From Trema orientale (Eukaryota > Streptophyta > Magnoliopsida > Rosales > Cannabaceae): 64,000 bases of DNA. The notes below the pieces were generated by a model. The model searched no databases, had not been told where the DNA came from, and was given only the letters and a program-made list of their open reading frames with translations. The DNA lies in the NCBI GenBank assembly GCA_002914845.1, contig JXTC01000003.1:714176-778175 (forward strand), given 5' to 3'. Positions 11,725 through 22,866 of the stretch are shown here, piece after piece (positions within the stretch are counted from its first letter, which is position 1; each line of letters begins with the position of its first letter). The position numbers were made by a program, and so were the translations under genes.

Positions 11725-12990
11725 TTGGCCCAAATTTTGGGCTAAATAGGAATAATACCATATTGGGCGTTGGGCTCCCCCCGAATTTTTTTTTGGGTTT
11801 TTTTTTATGTTTTTAAATAAATTAAAAAACCCATTAAAACAATAATAAATAAATTAAAAAAAAACCTTTTTCTATACCTATAAATAATTAGATATCCCAT
11901 CTTCCTACTCTTTTTTTTTTTCACAATTTCAAGTTTAAATTCAACAATATAATCTCATATTCTCCCATTATCTCCAACTATATTCTCAAATTTCTCTTTT
12001 TCTCTCTAATTATATTATCTAATTACTAAATTTAAGTTTTTACTTCCATTCTCTTTATCTCCATTTCTAATTCTTCTATAATCTAAAGATCTTCTATTGT
12101 TCAACTCTCAAGCATCAATTCAAGTACGATTTCATTTTCTCAAGTACCTAAAATTCAATTTATCAAATTTAAATTTTTAATTTCAATTATTTTGTAGTAT
12201 ATTTAGTAATATAATAGTATTTTCACAATTATGACTTATGTTTAGTAGTATGTTTAATTTCAATGTTTACAAATTACGATTGAGTTAATAAAATTTTTAT
12301 AATCATAATATGTTCAAATTAATTAATTTAGAAATATGTTTATTATCATTCTGATTCAAATTAATTAACGTGCTAATATATTTATTACTATTCTAACTCA
12401 AATTAATCAAAATAATAATATCAAATATGTTTCTTATCATTCTAATTCAAGTTAACTAAGGAAGTAATATGTTTATTATTTAGTTAATTCAATTTAATTA
12501 ATGTATTAATATATTTATATAGGATATGAATATGTAAAAAAATATCTATATTGATTTGGAAATGAATGTTAATGAAGAAGAAGATCAAATTCACATTTTA
12601 ATAGCTTGTATATGTAACATGAATGATGATGAGTCATAATTGAAGATATACTAGTTTACTTTTATTTGTGTAATAATTTGAATTGTGATCATCAATACTA
12701 CACTTTTTTTTCCTTAATAAGGGTTTATCTAATGAGTTTTTCTTGGTAAAGTATTTAATGAGGTAGTCAAAGATTAAATCAATAAACTGAAATTCAAAAT
12801 TTCAAATTTATTTGTTTCCTTATTTTTTTTCAATCTTTTTCATTATAATTCTAAATAATTTTTTTAATGTTTTTATTTTTAAACTTTTTTTCTAATCAAC
12901 TATTCAACTTACATAATATATCTTATTTAATTATTATTAAATTTTGAACAACAGAAAAAAAAATAACGTGTTCATGTTTTCAATTTTTTA
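11545..12990. mobile_element. Degenerate hAT-like or related relic
   Basis: The left part (11550-11665) is rich in GGCCC/GGGCC blocks, as in the subterminal regions of many plant hAT elements. An (ATT)n microsatellite lies at about 11677-11724. Further right the sequence is very AT-rich and near 12560-12640 encodes only a short acidic snippet with no domain. A matching GGCCCG block at 13440-13480 could be the other end. No duplication was confirmed. Confidence 0.35.
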
Positions 12991-13032
12991 AAAATTTTTA
13001 ATTAAAAAATAACATATTTTAATTTTTTTAAA

Positions 13033-13388
13033 GGGATAATTGCAAAAAAAATACCCTGAAGTTTGGGTGTTCTGCAAATTAAACTCTGAAGTTTGGACTA
13101 TGTAAAATAATACCCTGAGATTAAGAATTTCTGAAAATTAATACCCTGGACAGATTTTTAAACCAATTTTAAGAACAAAAAAACAATAATATCATCCATT
13201 AAAACTAGATTAATTCATATTATTCATCTTAATTTTGAGGATATTATTGTATTTTATCATTTAAAAATCAACACAGGGTATTAATTTTCAGAAATTCGTA
13301 ATCTCAGGGTATTATTTTGCAGAATCCAAACTTCAGGATTTAAATTACATAACATCCAAATATGAGGGTATTTTTTTGCAGTTATCAC
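13033..13388. mobile_element. MITE with long inverted repeats, 9-bp duplication
   Basis: The two halves are inverted copies of each other over about 150 bp each: GGGATAATTGCAAAAA at the left matches the reverse complement of TTTTTTTGCAGTTATCAC at the right, and AATACCCTGA-type blocks recur in mirrored order. TTTTTTAAA flanks both ends (13024-13032 and 13389-13397). A 9-bp duplication with long terminal inverted repeats fits a Mutator-like (MULE) non-autonomous element. The duplication is low complexity, so it is slightly less certain than in other copies. Confidence 0.75.
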
Positions 13389-14103
13389 TTTTTTAAAAGA
13401 ACTTTAATAGTTTATTTTTTAAAAAAAAAGGCTAAGTACGGGCCGACCCGTCTTGGCCCGCTTCAAGCCCAACCCAGCTTTGGTCTGCTTAGTTATTTGG
13501 TATTGTTTTTTGTTTTATGTTTTTAGAGTTGTGTTTTTCAGAAATGAGAATAAAAGCTGTTTTATGATATTTCAGAAAACAAAGAGTGTTTGGTAAATGT
13601 TTTCTAAAAGCAAATTTTATGGAAAAAAATTAGATGAATATAAAAATATCATATTTGTATTAAAAAAATATTTCGAGAGAAAAACTCAAGAGACAGTGAC
13701 AAGAGATAAATTCAAGTAAGGGAACGAAGAGAGGAAAAGTCATAAGAAAAATATCATAAAAGATAATAATGAGAGAGAAAGTGATAAGAGAGAATAAGAA
13801 AAGAAAAAGTGTTGAGAAAGATAGAAGAGAGAGAAACTAATAAAAACATATAAGAGAGAAAGTGATAAGAATGCATAGGGAGAGAGAATAAAGACATAGA
13901 AAGTCATAAAAAATAAAGTAGCAATAGAAAAAGAAGAGAGATTAGGGGTGTTCAAAAAAATTGCTGGGCTGCGGTAATCTTCTGCACCAACCCACACCGC
14001 ACCGAAACCGGTGCTTTTTTTTTTTCTCTCTCTCTCTATATGTATATATCTTTCTCTCTCTCTCTCTATCTCTCTATCTCTCTCTCTCTCTCTCAAAGTG
14101 GCC

Positions 14104-14480
14104 GAGCTCAAGCTCTAGCTCAGTCGCGGCATGCCCGAGCCCGGTCTGTCATCATCCTCTGTCTCATGGAGTAGGTTGTCATCATTGTTCTCTCTCTCTC
14201 TCTCGTTCTCTCTCTCCCTCTCTCGCGGAGTGATCGAGCTCAAGCTCTAGCTCAGTCGCAGCATGCCCGAGCTCAGTCTGTCTTCATCCTCTGTCTTGCG
14301 GAGCGGGTGTCATCATCGTCCTCTCTCTCTCTCTCTTGGAGTGACCGAGCTCAAGCTCTAGCTCAGTTGCGGCGTGCCCGAACTCGGTCTCAGTCGTGCC
14401 TGAGCTTAGTTACAGCCGTGTCGAAGCTCTGCGGCGGTGTCGCCCTCTTCCTGTTAGGTCGAGCTCAAGCTCTAACTCTA
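14104..14480 (+). repeat. Repeated subterminal motif inside the hAT element
   Basis: GAGCTCAAGCTCTAGCTCAG or a close variant occurs at 14104, 14236, 14347 and (diverged) 14461, spaced by 132, 111 and 114 bp and separated by CT microsatellites. Units also share GCATGCCCGAG and TCATCCTCTGTC blocks. Subterminal repeats are typical transposase-binding regions in hAT elements; that role here is inference. Confidence 0.75.
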
Positions 14481-15399
14481 TCCCTGGTTGGCCTCTACTC
14501 TCAATGCCGCCCCTCAACAGTCCACATGCTCGAGTGACGATAGTCGACGGGCTGCTCAACTCAAGCTGCTTGCTCTTACTGTGGGTTTTGAACACTGCTG
14601 CAAGGTGTCCAACTCTCTCTCGGTTTCTCCCCTCGACAAGCTTGCTCGACTTAAGGCAGCAAGCAGCTCCACGCCAATACCTCTTCAAGCTAAGATATCT
14701 CAGGTTTGGCTTCAATGGACTATAATGGACTGAAATGTTTATGTAGCTTGTGGATTCAATAGACAATAATGGTGTTTTTTTTTTTTGGCTGAAAAATGAT
14801 GGTGTTAATTCCTGGAAGAATATATATTGCAAAATCTTTATAGGCAAGATTTAAAGACAAAATCTTTATATTCATATATATTGCATTCTAGGCAAGATTA
14901 TTCAGAGACTTGTTTATATAATTATATTTTTCTCCTCTTTCATACTATTATTTTTACCTGCATTGTTTGATTTTGGAATTGTAGCTAAAATATATCATAG
15001 ATCAATGTAGCCAACACCTCATAAGGCCATCGACTCTTCAATCTTTGTTTTTTTCTATCTCATGTTTAAATTTTAATTACAATCTTAGATTCCTACTCCC
15101 TTAGTCTAGTTGATAAGTTTTTTTCTTTGTTATGTGTTCTTGATTACATGATTTTTATTTTTGATTCTATATTAGTGTGTATGTGATATGTGTTTGATAG
15201 ATGAAGATAGTTTGTATTTATGTTAACTGTTTAAGAAGGCTGAATGGACTAATTACTTTAATTTAATGTGAATAACAAAATAAATGAGCTGATTTTATGC
15301 TATTATAATTACTAGCAATGAGATTAGTATTTGGTGCTGGTTTGTACTTTTAATTTTTGTGTATAGTACGTGATTATGTTGTAATTTTATGTTTGTTAG

Positions 15400-16385
15400 A
15401 TGGAGGATAGTAGTAATATGGCATTTTCTTCTTTGAAAAATCCCATCCAAGGGACTAATATCCTCGATTCAACTAGTGGTTATAAGAATAAGCCCCCATT
15501 GCATCCTAAGACCAAATAAGAAAAAAAGAAAATTAGGCACGTATCCGAAGTTTAAGATCATTTTACTAGAAATGAGGAGGACCGTACTGACCCTAGAATT
15601 ATATGCAATTATTGTAATAAAGACTATGCTAGTGATAGTAAGAGAAATGGGACTAACACTCTTTGGAACTATTTGAATAATCAGTGTAAAAAAAATCCTT
15701 TTAGATTGGATGATAAGAAGCAAAAGATATTGTCTTTTCGAAAGAAATGTGATGAAAAATTTAGTGGTAGCAATCTTGTAGCTATAGGATTTAGTCAAGT
15801 TGCTTGTCGGGTTGCATATGCAAAAATGATTGTTATTGATGAGTTGCCCTTTAGGTTTGTGGACCAAGAGAGCTTTAGAATGTTTTGTAGTATTGCATGT
15901 CCAAAGTTTGATCCTCTATCGCGAATTACAATTGCTAGAGATATCATTAATCTTTACAATAATGAGAAGAAAAAGTTGAAATCTTACTTTGTAAAGAATT
16001 CACAAAGACTCTCTCTTACCACTAATACATGGACTTCTATTCAGAATGTCAAGTATATGGTGTTAACAGCTCATTTTATAGATTCAAAATGGAAGATGCA
16101 AAAAAAGATTTTGAATTTTTGTCAAATTCCTAATCATAAGGGAGAGACAATAGGCAAAGCAATTGAGGCATTCTTGAAACAATAGGGTATTGAGACAGTA
16201 TTTACAATCACAATTGATAATACCGTGGGGCTATTAGTCACATAAGGAAGAGATTGTAAATTTGAGAGAATGCCATTTGTGATAGAAAATATTTATATAT
16301 GAGATGTTCAGCTCATATCCTAAACTTGATAGTACAAGATGGATTGAATGAGTTAGACAATTCTATTGTAGCTATTGTTAGGAAT
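15400..16385 (+). pseudogene. hAT transposase N-terminal half (BED finger)
   Basis: From ATG 15400 (just after a TTAG acceptor-like site) the frame carries a BED-type finger (ICNYCNKDYA ... NNQCKK), then FVDQESFRMF, LTTNTWTS and LTAHFID, motifs of RICESLEEPER-type hAT transposases. In-frame stops fall near 15518, 15555 and 16183, and the conserved His of the BED finger is Tyr (LWNYL). The coding match ends at about 16385 after DNSIVAIVRN, exactly where the copia fragment begins. Inactive. Confidence 0.8.
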
Positions 16386-18235
16386 TGCTAGCCCAAGATT
16401 GATAACCCAAAAAAGGGGGTGAATTTGGTTTTAAAACTTTTGTAGAACTTTTCAACTATTTAAAACTATAGAGCACTATTTTGAAAACTTCAAGCTAAAT
16501 CAACAATAATACCAAATATATCAAGCACATTAAATATCAAACGCTCAAATAAATAGCTTGCAATAAAGTAAAGAGTGTAGGGATAGAGAAAGTACAAACT
16601 CAGTTTTTATGAGGTTCGACAAACACGACGATTTGCCTATGTCCCCGGCCCTCAGCAACTTGCTTCGAGCTTCCACTATTTGGATCAAGATTGTGGGCTT
16701 GATGGACCCCTATACACAATGAGTGATTTCTCCTTAGGTACACTCACATATTTACAATAGTCTTGACTCTGGCTCTATCATGCCTAACCTTGGATTGTTT
16801 TAACTCCGGTGCCAATCCTCACCTATACAGATTGTTTAGACAATGGTGCCAATCTCACCAACTCACGGGTTGTTTAGAATCCGGTGACAACCTCACCTAC
16901 ACTCGGGTTGTTTAGACTCCGGTGACAACCTCACCTAAAACGGATTGTTTTGACTCCGATGACAACCTCACCTATACACGGTGGTTTATGACTCCGGTGC
17001 CAACCACACCTCACACTCAATGGTTTTTCAAAATAGGAGTAAACACACTCACAAACTCTCCTCACAAAATAATAAATATAATTTTAGATTAAGAGATTTG
17101 AGAACAATGCACAATGAATGATCTAAGATTGGCTCAATATGATATGAAAGTTAATTCAATATAAGAATAGGCTTTTGTACTTTGAAAATAGTTGGATAAC
17201 AATTTAAGTTCGTATAAAGTCTTTTTCAAGTGTCAAAATAGTTTCTATTTATAAGCTTGATTGAAAACTAGCCGTTTGTAACCGTTAGACAGACAATCTA
17301 TCATTTTCGGTAGATCGAAAATCCACTTTCGTTCGACTGAAAAATACTAGCCGTTAGAAGTGCGGTTGTAACGGTCGGATTTAAAAAATCGTTAAAATGT
17401 AGAAAATAAAAAACAGAGAAACTGGTAGACCGGTGGAATTTTCGATAAACCCTGCTTATTTTGACAGTTTCAGCATTTCGCTATTTTTCAGATTTTGACA
17501 GCTGTTGGTGTTTTTCAAAAACTGACTTCTAAACTTGTTTTAAACACTTTAAAAACATTAGCAATCAATTTGAAAAGAGTATTTTGATTCTTGCAAACTT
17601 GTTTTACTTTCACAAAGATATTTAATAATAATTTAGAAAGTATTCATACCGAAACATATTCTAGTTTGCAAATAGAAAATCTCTTTTTAGCCTATATCAA
17701 ATAATCATGATTTTAAACATATTTGCAACTTATTTAAACTTAAGAAATCATGTTTTGAAGAATATTTTGCCTATTTAAAAATATTATTTTCTAATTTCAA
17801 ACTTCTATAATAAAATAACCATTTTAAGCTTAGGAGAGTTTGAAAACTCTTTTGAAAAGTATGATCCAATGCAAAGAGAATTTTATGTGCAATGAACTAA
17901 ATCAAATACAAGACTAGATATGAATATACCCTATCTAAGCATGGTCTTATATCTTGATTGTTCATCTTCAAACTTGATTCTAATAACTCTAATATGCATC
18001 CATCTTCAAGCTTGATTCTTTGATAAACTTGAGTTAGAACCTTAAAAGCCATTTCACTACACACTCAAGTTAAATCATTAGTACTAAATCAAATGTTTGT
18101 TATTTTCAAAATAAGAGTAAGTAAGATTGAAACCTCAATTTTTCAACAATCTCTCCCTTTTTGATGATGACAAATATTGATTTATGAGATAAAAGAAAAT
18201 ATGCAATAACGATATGAAAATATAAAATTTGACAG
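16386..18235 (-). mobile_element. Copia 3' LTR with polypurine tract, reversed
   Basis: Read on the minus strand: AAAAAGGGAGAGAT (polypurine tract) is followed by TGTTGAAAAATTGAGG, the LTR start at 18148; the LTR ends CTTGGGCTAGCA at 16386. It matches the 5' LTR at 30814-31718 over its start, its tandem-repeat zone and its end. About 85 bp of internal sequence remain at 18149-18235. The hAT transposase resumes straight after, so the copia insertion removed or replaced the transposase middle. Flanks GGAAT and the internal sequence give no duplication, so this is a truncated or deleted element rather than a clean solo LTR. Confidence 0.75.
16786..17030. repeat. ~40-bp minisatellite in the copia LTR
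   Basis: At least five diverged units with a core GGTTGTTTAGACTCCGGTGA and ACCTCACCTA. The same array, in the other orientation, is in the LTR at about 31069-31300. It is therefore a fixed part of this LTR family. Confidence 0.85.
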
Positions 18236-18456
18236 CAATCCAAGTTTCAACAATAGTTTCAGAGTCTGCTTTTAGCGCTGGAGGTAGAGTGCTTGATTGT
18301 TTTCGGAGCTTGTTGAGTCCAACAATCGCTGAAGTTTTGATTTGTTGCCAAAATTGGTTGAGATCCAAATCCTTGCCATTAGACATGACTCCAGTTTTGG
18401 AAGAGATTGAAATTTATGAAAGTATTGAATCAGGTAATAATTTCTTTACACAATAA
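18230..18456 (+). pseudogene. hAT transposase C-terminal dimerisation segment
   Basis: The frame reads VSTIVSESAFSAGGRVLD, then LSPTIAEVLICCQNWLRS, the hATC dimerisation motif near the C terminus of hAT transposases, ending at TAA 18454-18456. It belongs to the same element as 15400-16385; the catalytic middle is missing. Confidence 0.85.
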
Positions 18457-19847
18457 ATATATTAGTTATTTTGTATTAATTATTAACTATGCATTGTAAC
18501 ATTATAGTTGTCTAACTTTATACAAATTTTTACTTTGTAGAGAAATCAACTTTGACATCTGAAGTAGTAAACCTTGATTAGGTTTGATGATAATACATAA
18601 TCCTATCCCATTTTTTTCTTTTATATATAATTCTTTGCAATAGGTATTGAGGTGTAATATTTGTGTCGAATACTTTTTATTTTTCACAGCGAAGTCTTTT
18701 TTAGTATTGTAACTTGTTCTACTATTAAGTTATTCTTAGATTTATGGTTTGTTAGATGTTTGTTATTTATTTTAAGATATTCTAGACATTGGATTTCGAT
18801 TGGGTTATAACTTAAATTTTAAATTTAATATATTGCTATGATTTGGTTATAACATTTTATGATTTATATTTTAGATGGTTTATAATTATTTTTGGTTTGA
18901 TTTTTAGATTTTAGAGTTACTTTGGTTAAGATTAAAAGATGCGATATATTTTTTTTTTTTTTTTTTTAAAAAAAGTGAAGCTTAAAAAGTGAAGGCTCAA
19001 TCTGTCAAAGTCCAAGCTTGTAACTAACAAAGCCTAAAACTCAAACTGTGGAAACTGCCTAAACTGTACCACGAAATGTAGGTGCAGTCTGGCCAATTTG
19101 GATCAACTATGACAGATCGCACGATCTGGTTATCTAGCAATACCATACATACGGTTTGGTCAATATGTAAGAGTTCAGACCGGTCAAACCAAACCGTGAA
19201 TACCCCTAGGAGAGATAATGTAATTAAAAAAAATGAAAGGATAACAAATGATGAGAGAGAAAGTGATAAAATAAAATGAGGTGAGAGAAAATGATAAGAG
19301 AGAATGGGGATTAAGAGAATAATGAGAGAACAAGTGATGAGGGAAAAAGTTAAGAGAAAACGTGTATTTAAAAGTCATGTGAAAGAATGAGTTTTTTTTT
19401 AGGGGAAAAAAAGTTAAGAAAACACTTTGAAAACAACATTTTATTGTTCTCTGAATTTTCTGTTTTCTTTAACTTTATTTTTTAAAAATGTTATCAGAAA
19501 ACAATACTAAACACCCCTTACTTATTCTCAGAAAAAAGTTTTCTGTCTTTAAAGATAAAAAATAATTTTTTAGTTATGATATCAAACAACCCCCTCCTTA
19601 AAATTAATAGCCAACATTTGTATCTTTGAGGGAGGCAATATTATAAACCCCTGTTGACGTATACAATTATCATGACGTATAATAACACTTGAAATATTCA
19701 ACATAAATTCACCAACTTTATAACAATCTCAACCAAGACCTGTCAAATGTATAATTGCATTTTGTTTGAAAATAAAAAAAAAAGTCAAATACAGTAGATC
19801 TATCTAAAGACTATAATTAATTAATAAAAAACATCAATGTACATTAA

Positions 19848-20342
19848 AGTAGGGTAAAATATAATATTAGTTCCTCAATTATACTAATTGTATCATTTCG
19901 CTCCTAAATTTTCAACTTACATAATAATAATAGTTCATGAATTATGTAATTATTATACTAATTACTCATTTGTCACAAACTGTTAGTCATGGACAAAATA
20001 TATAATTAAGTATTATTTACTTGTATAAGTAAAAATCTCATTTTTAGTCATAATTACTAATCTGTGCTCTTTACACGACTCCTTTCTGTTAAAAATTTAA
20101 CAGTTTGTGGAAAAAAATATCATTACTGTAATAATTGCATAAGTCCTGGTAATCTACCGTGCAAGTTAAAAAAATTCAGAATCTCATTCTTGATCATAGT
20201 TGCCAAATATATGCTCTATAATAACTTTTTTTTCTTTTAAATATTTAAAAGTTTAAGACAAAAAATCGGCATTGATATAATTACATAATTCAAGAATTAT
20301 TATTAAATAAGTTGAAAATTCAGAGAGAGTAGAGTGGTAAAA
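19848..20342. mobile_element. Probable MITE with inverted halves
   Basis: The left half contains AATTTTCAACTTACATAAT then GAATTATGTAATTAT; the reverse complement of the right half contains AATTTTCAACTTATTTAAT then the same GAATTATGTAATTAT. The outer ends (GTAAAATATAATATTAG / TAGAGTGGTAAAAC) are poorly matched and no duplication was proven. Non-coding. Confidence 0.5.
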
Positions 20343-20709
20343 CGAGCATAATGCTGCGGGCCTAATAATATCATTAACCCTTATACATAATAAATAATCT
20401 ACACCAAGTCGTCGTCATCTTTTTCTGTCCAAGATTTGATGGATAACAAAAATATAAACCGGAAACACAATGCTGCTGCTCCTCGAAGAACAATAGTCTT
20501 CCCCCAGACCAAACTCTGTTCTCCCATTATTATTGCTACTCCTTCCCCTGTTTTCTCTATCCTCTGTTTAGGAACAGAGGAATTTGTTTTAGAAAAGGAT
20601 GATGAATAAATCAAACCTATATATTATAATTGAAATCGTGTACAAGAAAAAATATGAACAAATATCTAAACTAAATTTTATTACCAGGTACGCCTTTTGG
20701 ATTGTAAGA

Positions 20710-21018
20710 ATGGCTGAAAAAACACTTGTGCAAGTAAATCTCACAGCTTTACCCCATCCGCCTTGTTCATTCACAAAGCCTCCGTTTCCCCTTCGAACTG
20801 CGCCATTACTTTCACCAACTCATAGTTCGTCTTACAAAACCATCTTCAACAAAAGCATCTTCCGAAGCAGAAAAAGCCTCGTTCCCCGTCTCCTCAAACC
20901 CGTTCGACATGGTTTGATTCCGCGCCACAAGTTTTATGGAGTAGTACTAGTTCGTTTTGGGAGTAGTGCTTCTCTTAAAGCGTGTCCTCCGGCTCGTAAC
21001 AGATATAGCATTCCTTGA
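20710..21018 (+). CDS. Unrecognised open frame, transit-peptide-like
   Basis: From ATG 20710 the frame reads MAEKTLVQVNL, then a stretch rich in Ser, Pro, Thr, Arg and Lys and poor in acidic residues, resembling a plastid or mitochondrial targeting peptide, and stops at 21018. I do not recognise a mature domain. A downstream stretch in another frame (21130-21210, LDWLEELTDWNLDF before a stop) could be a further piece, which would imply frameshifts or unseen introns. It may be a decayed gene or chance. Confidence 0.2.
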   Translation: MAEKTLVQVNLTALPHPPCSFTKPPFPLRTAPLLSPTHSSSYKTIFNKSIFRSRKSLVPRLLKPVRHGLIPRHKFYGVVLVRFGSSASLKACPPARNRYSIP

Positions 21019-22866
21019 GCTGAACCCGAGCCGATGATGCTGTTTTACACGGGATGGTTGTTAGTTCATGTAGAGTTTTGACCTAGTTTCGGCAAGTTTG
21101 GTTATTGATGATGTCTTCTCTGCACTGGAAAGGCCCAGAAATGGCGGTTGATCGTCCACTTCACTTGGATTGGTTGGAAGAACTTACAGATTGGAACCTA
21201 GACTTTTAGAAGGAGAAAAACAAAATTCCATAAGATTTCATTTACTCTTATTCGGATCCAAACAAAAAACTTTAGAAATTTCTTTTTTCAGGAAAACTGA
21301 AAATTAGATTTAATATCATTTCTTTTAGTATATAAAATTTTGATACATTAATCAGTAAAGAATTTGATGAGGAATATGAATAAGCTATATTAGGAATCTA
21401 TATGATTATTATTAATTAGACTATTTTAGGTTTATATAATTATATTTTATTTAATTATTAGGTGTTATTTAAATTTTGAGTAACCAGTTTGATATTTCCT
21501 TTTATGTTTGTTTCTAGAATATGGTAGTTTCCTAATTTTGTCTAAGAGCTTCTCTATAAATAAGCTCTTCTATATTGATTATTTTTAAGACTTGATTAAT
21601 GATATACAACTATTCAGAAATTCTCTCTCTAACATTCTTCTTCTCTCTTTAAAGTTCTTCCTCTTCTTCTCTAAAGTTCTTCCTCTTTTTCTCTAAATTC
21701 TTTCTAAATTCCTCTCTTTCTCTTCTCTTTCTCATCTATTCTAAATTTTCACTCTTGTTCTACATCAGAATTTCTATAAAATTTTGCGAAAAATATTTTC
21801 CTATTTATTTTTCTTTGATTTTTCCTTATAATATTTTTTTCTCTGAAATCTAAGTTCCAATCGGAGCCTAGTTGGAGGATTGGAAGACTAATTCGTGGAA
21901 AAGAGATGAGAGGGCTTGTGAGTGAAATTGATCTGTTGAAGTTAAGGGCTTTTTGGTCTGAACAAGTTTTGAATACTAAGCTGTTGTTACTATCTGAAAT
22001 GCATAATATATAGCAAATGTATAGATCAAAACATATATAATATATAGACCAAAAAATAATATACAAACCTATATATTATATTCACTTAACCTAAGGAATG
22101 CATAACAAAGAAAACTAATAGAAGAAAGAAAGGTTTCGAATAAGTAATTGGATCCAACTGGAGTTTGGTTTTGCTCATTTTGATTGTGCACTTTCTATGT
22201 GGTTGAGCACCCAAAAAAAAAAAAAAAATCCAATAATGTAAGGGGTGGACTAAATCCCAAATCAGTTTTACCCCTTCCCCAGGTTGAACACCAATTTTCA
22301 GTTCATGTAAAAGGGAACAAAGCGGCAGTTGAGTTCAACTGCTCATTAATGTTTTGATCTATATAAAGTGGTCTTGGTGATTGGTTTTTTTATTTCTTTT
22401 TTTTTTTTTTTCTTTTTTGGGTTGCGTAGAAAACCGATGTTTGGATTTCTTTTTCCAGTCTATCAAGGTAAATTAAAAATAAATAAATAGATAAAAAGGG
22501 TGCCTATGTCAATCAAAGATGAGAAAATGCTCCTTGTCGAGCAAGAGCGGCAAGCAGGAGACTCGAATTATCAAGCCAGTAAGTAAGCGGTGAGATTTAG
22601 TAGGAAAAAACCTACTATTTTTTAATTGCCGAAAACAGTTTTTCATTAACTACCTCCAATTACCGACCAAAGTTGAACTAAACTGACGATAGAAGTTCAC
22701 ATCACATGATAAAAGTAACTCAAAATATTGATATTAGTACCAAAATATGATAGAAGTTCCATATTGCATTAACAGAGCAAACGCCATCCATATTGCACTT
22801 AAGCAAACGCCACGCCCATGTCCAAAACTCCGTCTAGTCTGATCTCAAATGGAGAAGACTTACAAT
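21019..22866. other. Non-coding stretch downstream of the fusion gene
   Basis: AT-rich. A CT-rich zone at 21625-21760 with TCTATAAATAAG upstream resembles an LTR leader but has no ends. A run of A at about 22211-22228 and of T near 22395-22415. No gene recognised. Confidence 0.4.

Larger units (their letters stand above)
13943..19208 (+). mobile_element. hAT transposon with decayed transposase
   Basis: The left end TAGGGGTGTTCA and the right end TGAATACCCCTA are inverted copies with one mismatch. Flanking 8-mers AGAGAGAT (13935-13942) and GGAGAGAT (19209-19216) differ at one base, the 8-bp duplication expected for hAT insertion. Inside, transposase pieces lie at 15400-16385 and 18230-18456, both on the plus strand. 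The middle of the transposase is gone, replaced by a reversed copia fragment (16386-18235). The 5' subterminal region is CT-rich and carries repeated motifs. Confidence 0.8.
13489..19592. mobile_element. AG-rich repeat, split by the hAT element
   Basis: Two arms, 13489-13942 and 19217-19592, together match the uninterrupted copy at about 61190-62015: first a block with ATGAGAATAAAAGCTG, then long GAGAGAAAGTGATAAGAGA tracts, then TTCTCTGAATTTTCTG and TAGTTATGAT near the end. The outer ends show weak inverted similarity (TTTGGTATTG versus the complement of ATATCAAAC). It is non-coding; apparent open frames are low-complexity AG tracts. Confidence 0.65.

Noticed and set aside
13740-14233. Open frames in AG/CT tracts
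   Set aside because: Low-complexity Ser/Leu/Arg-Glu repeats, no coding signal.
16786-17030. CRISPR-like array
   Set aside because: Contiguous diverged ~40-bp units without unique spacers, inside a plant LTR.
20399-20614. 71-codon open frame on the minus strand
   Set aside because: Ends in an acidic tail that looks protein-like, but no family or splice support.
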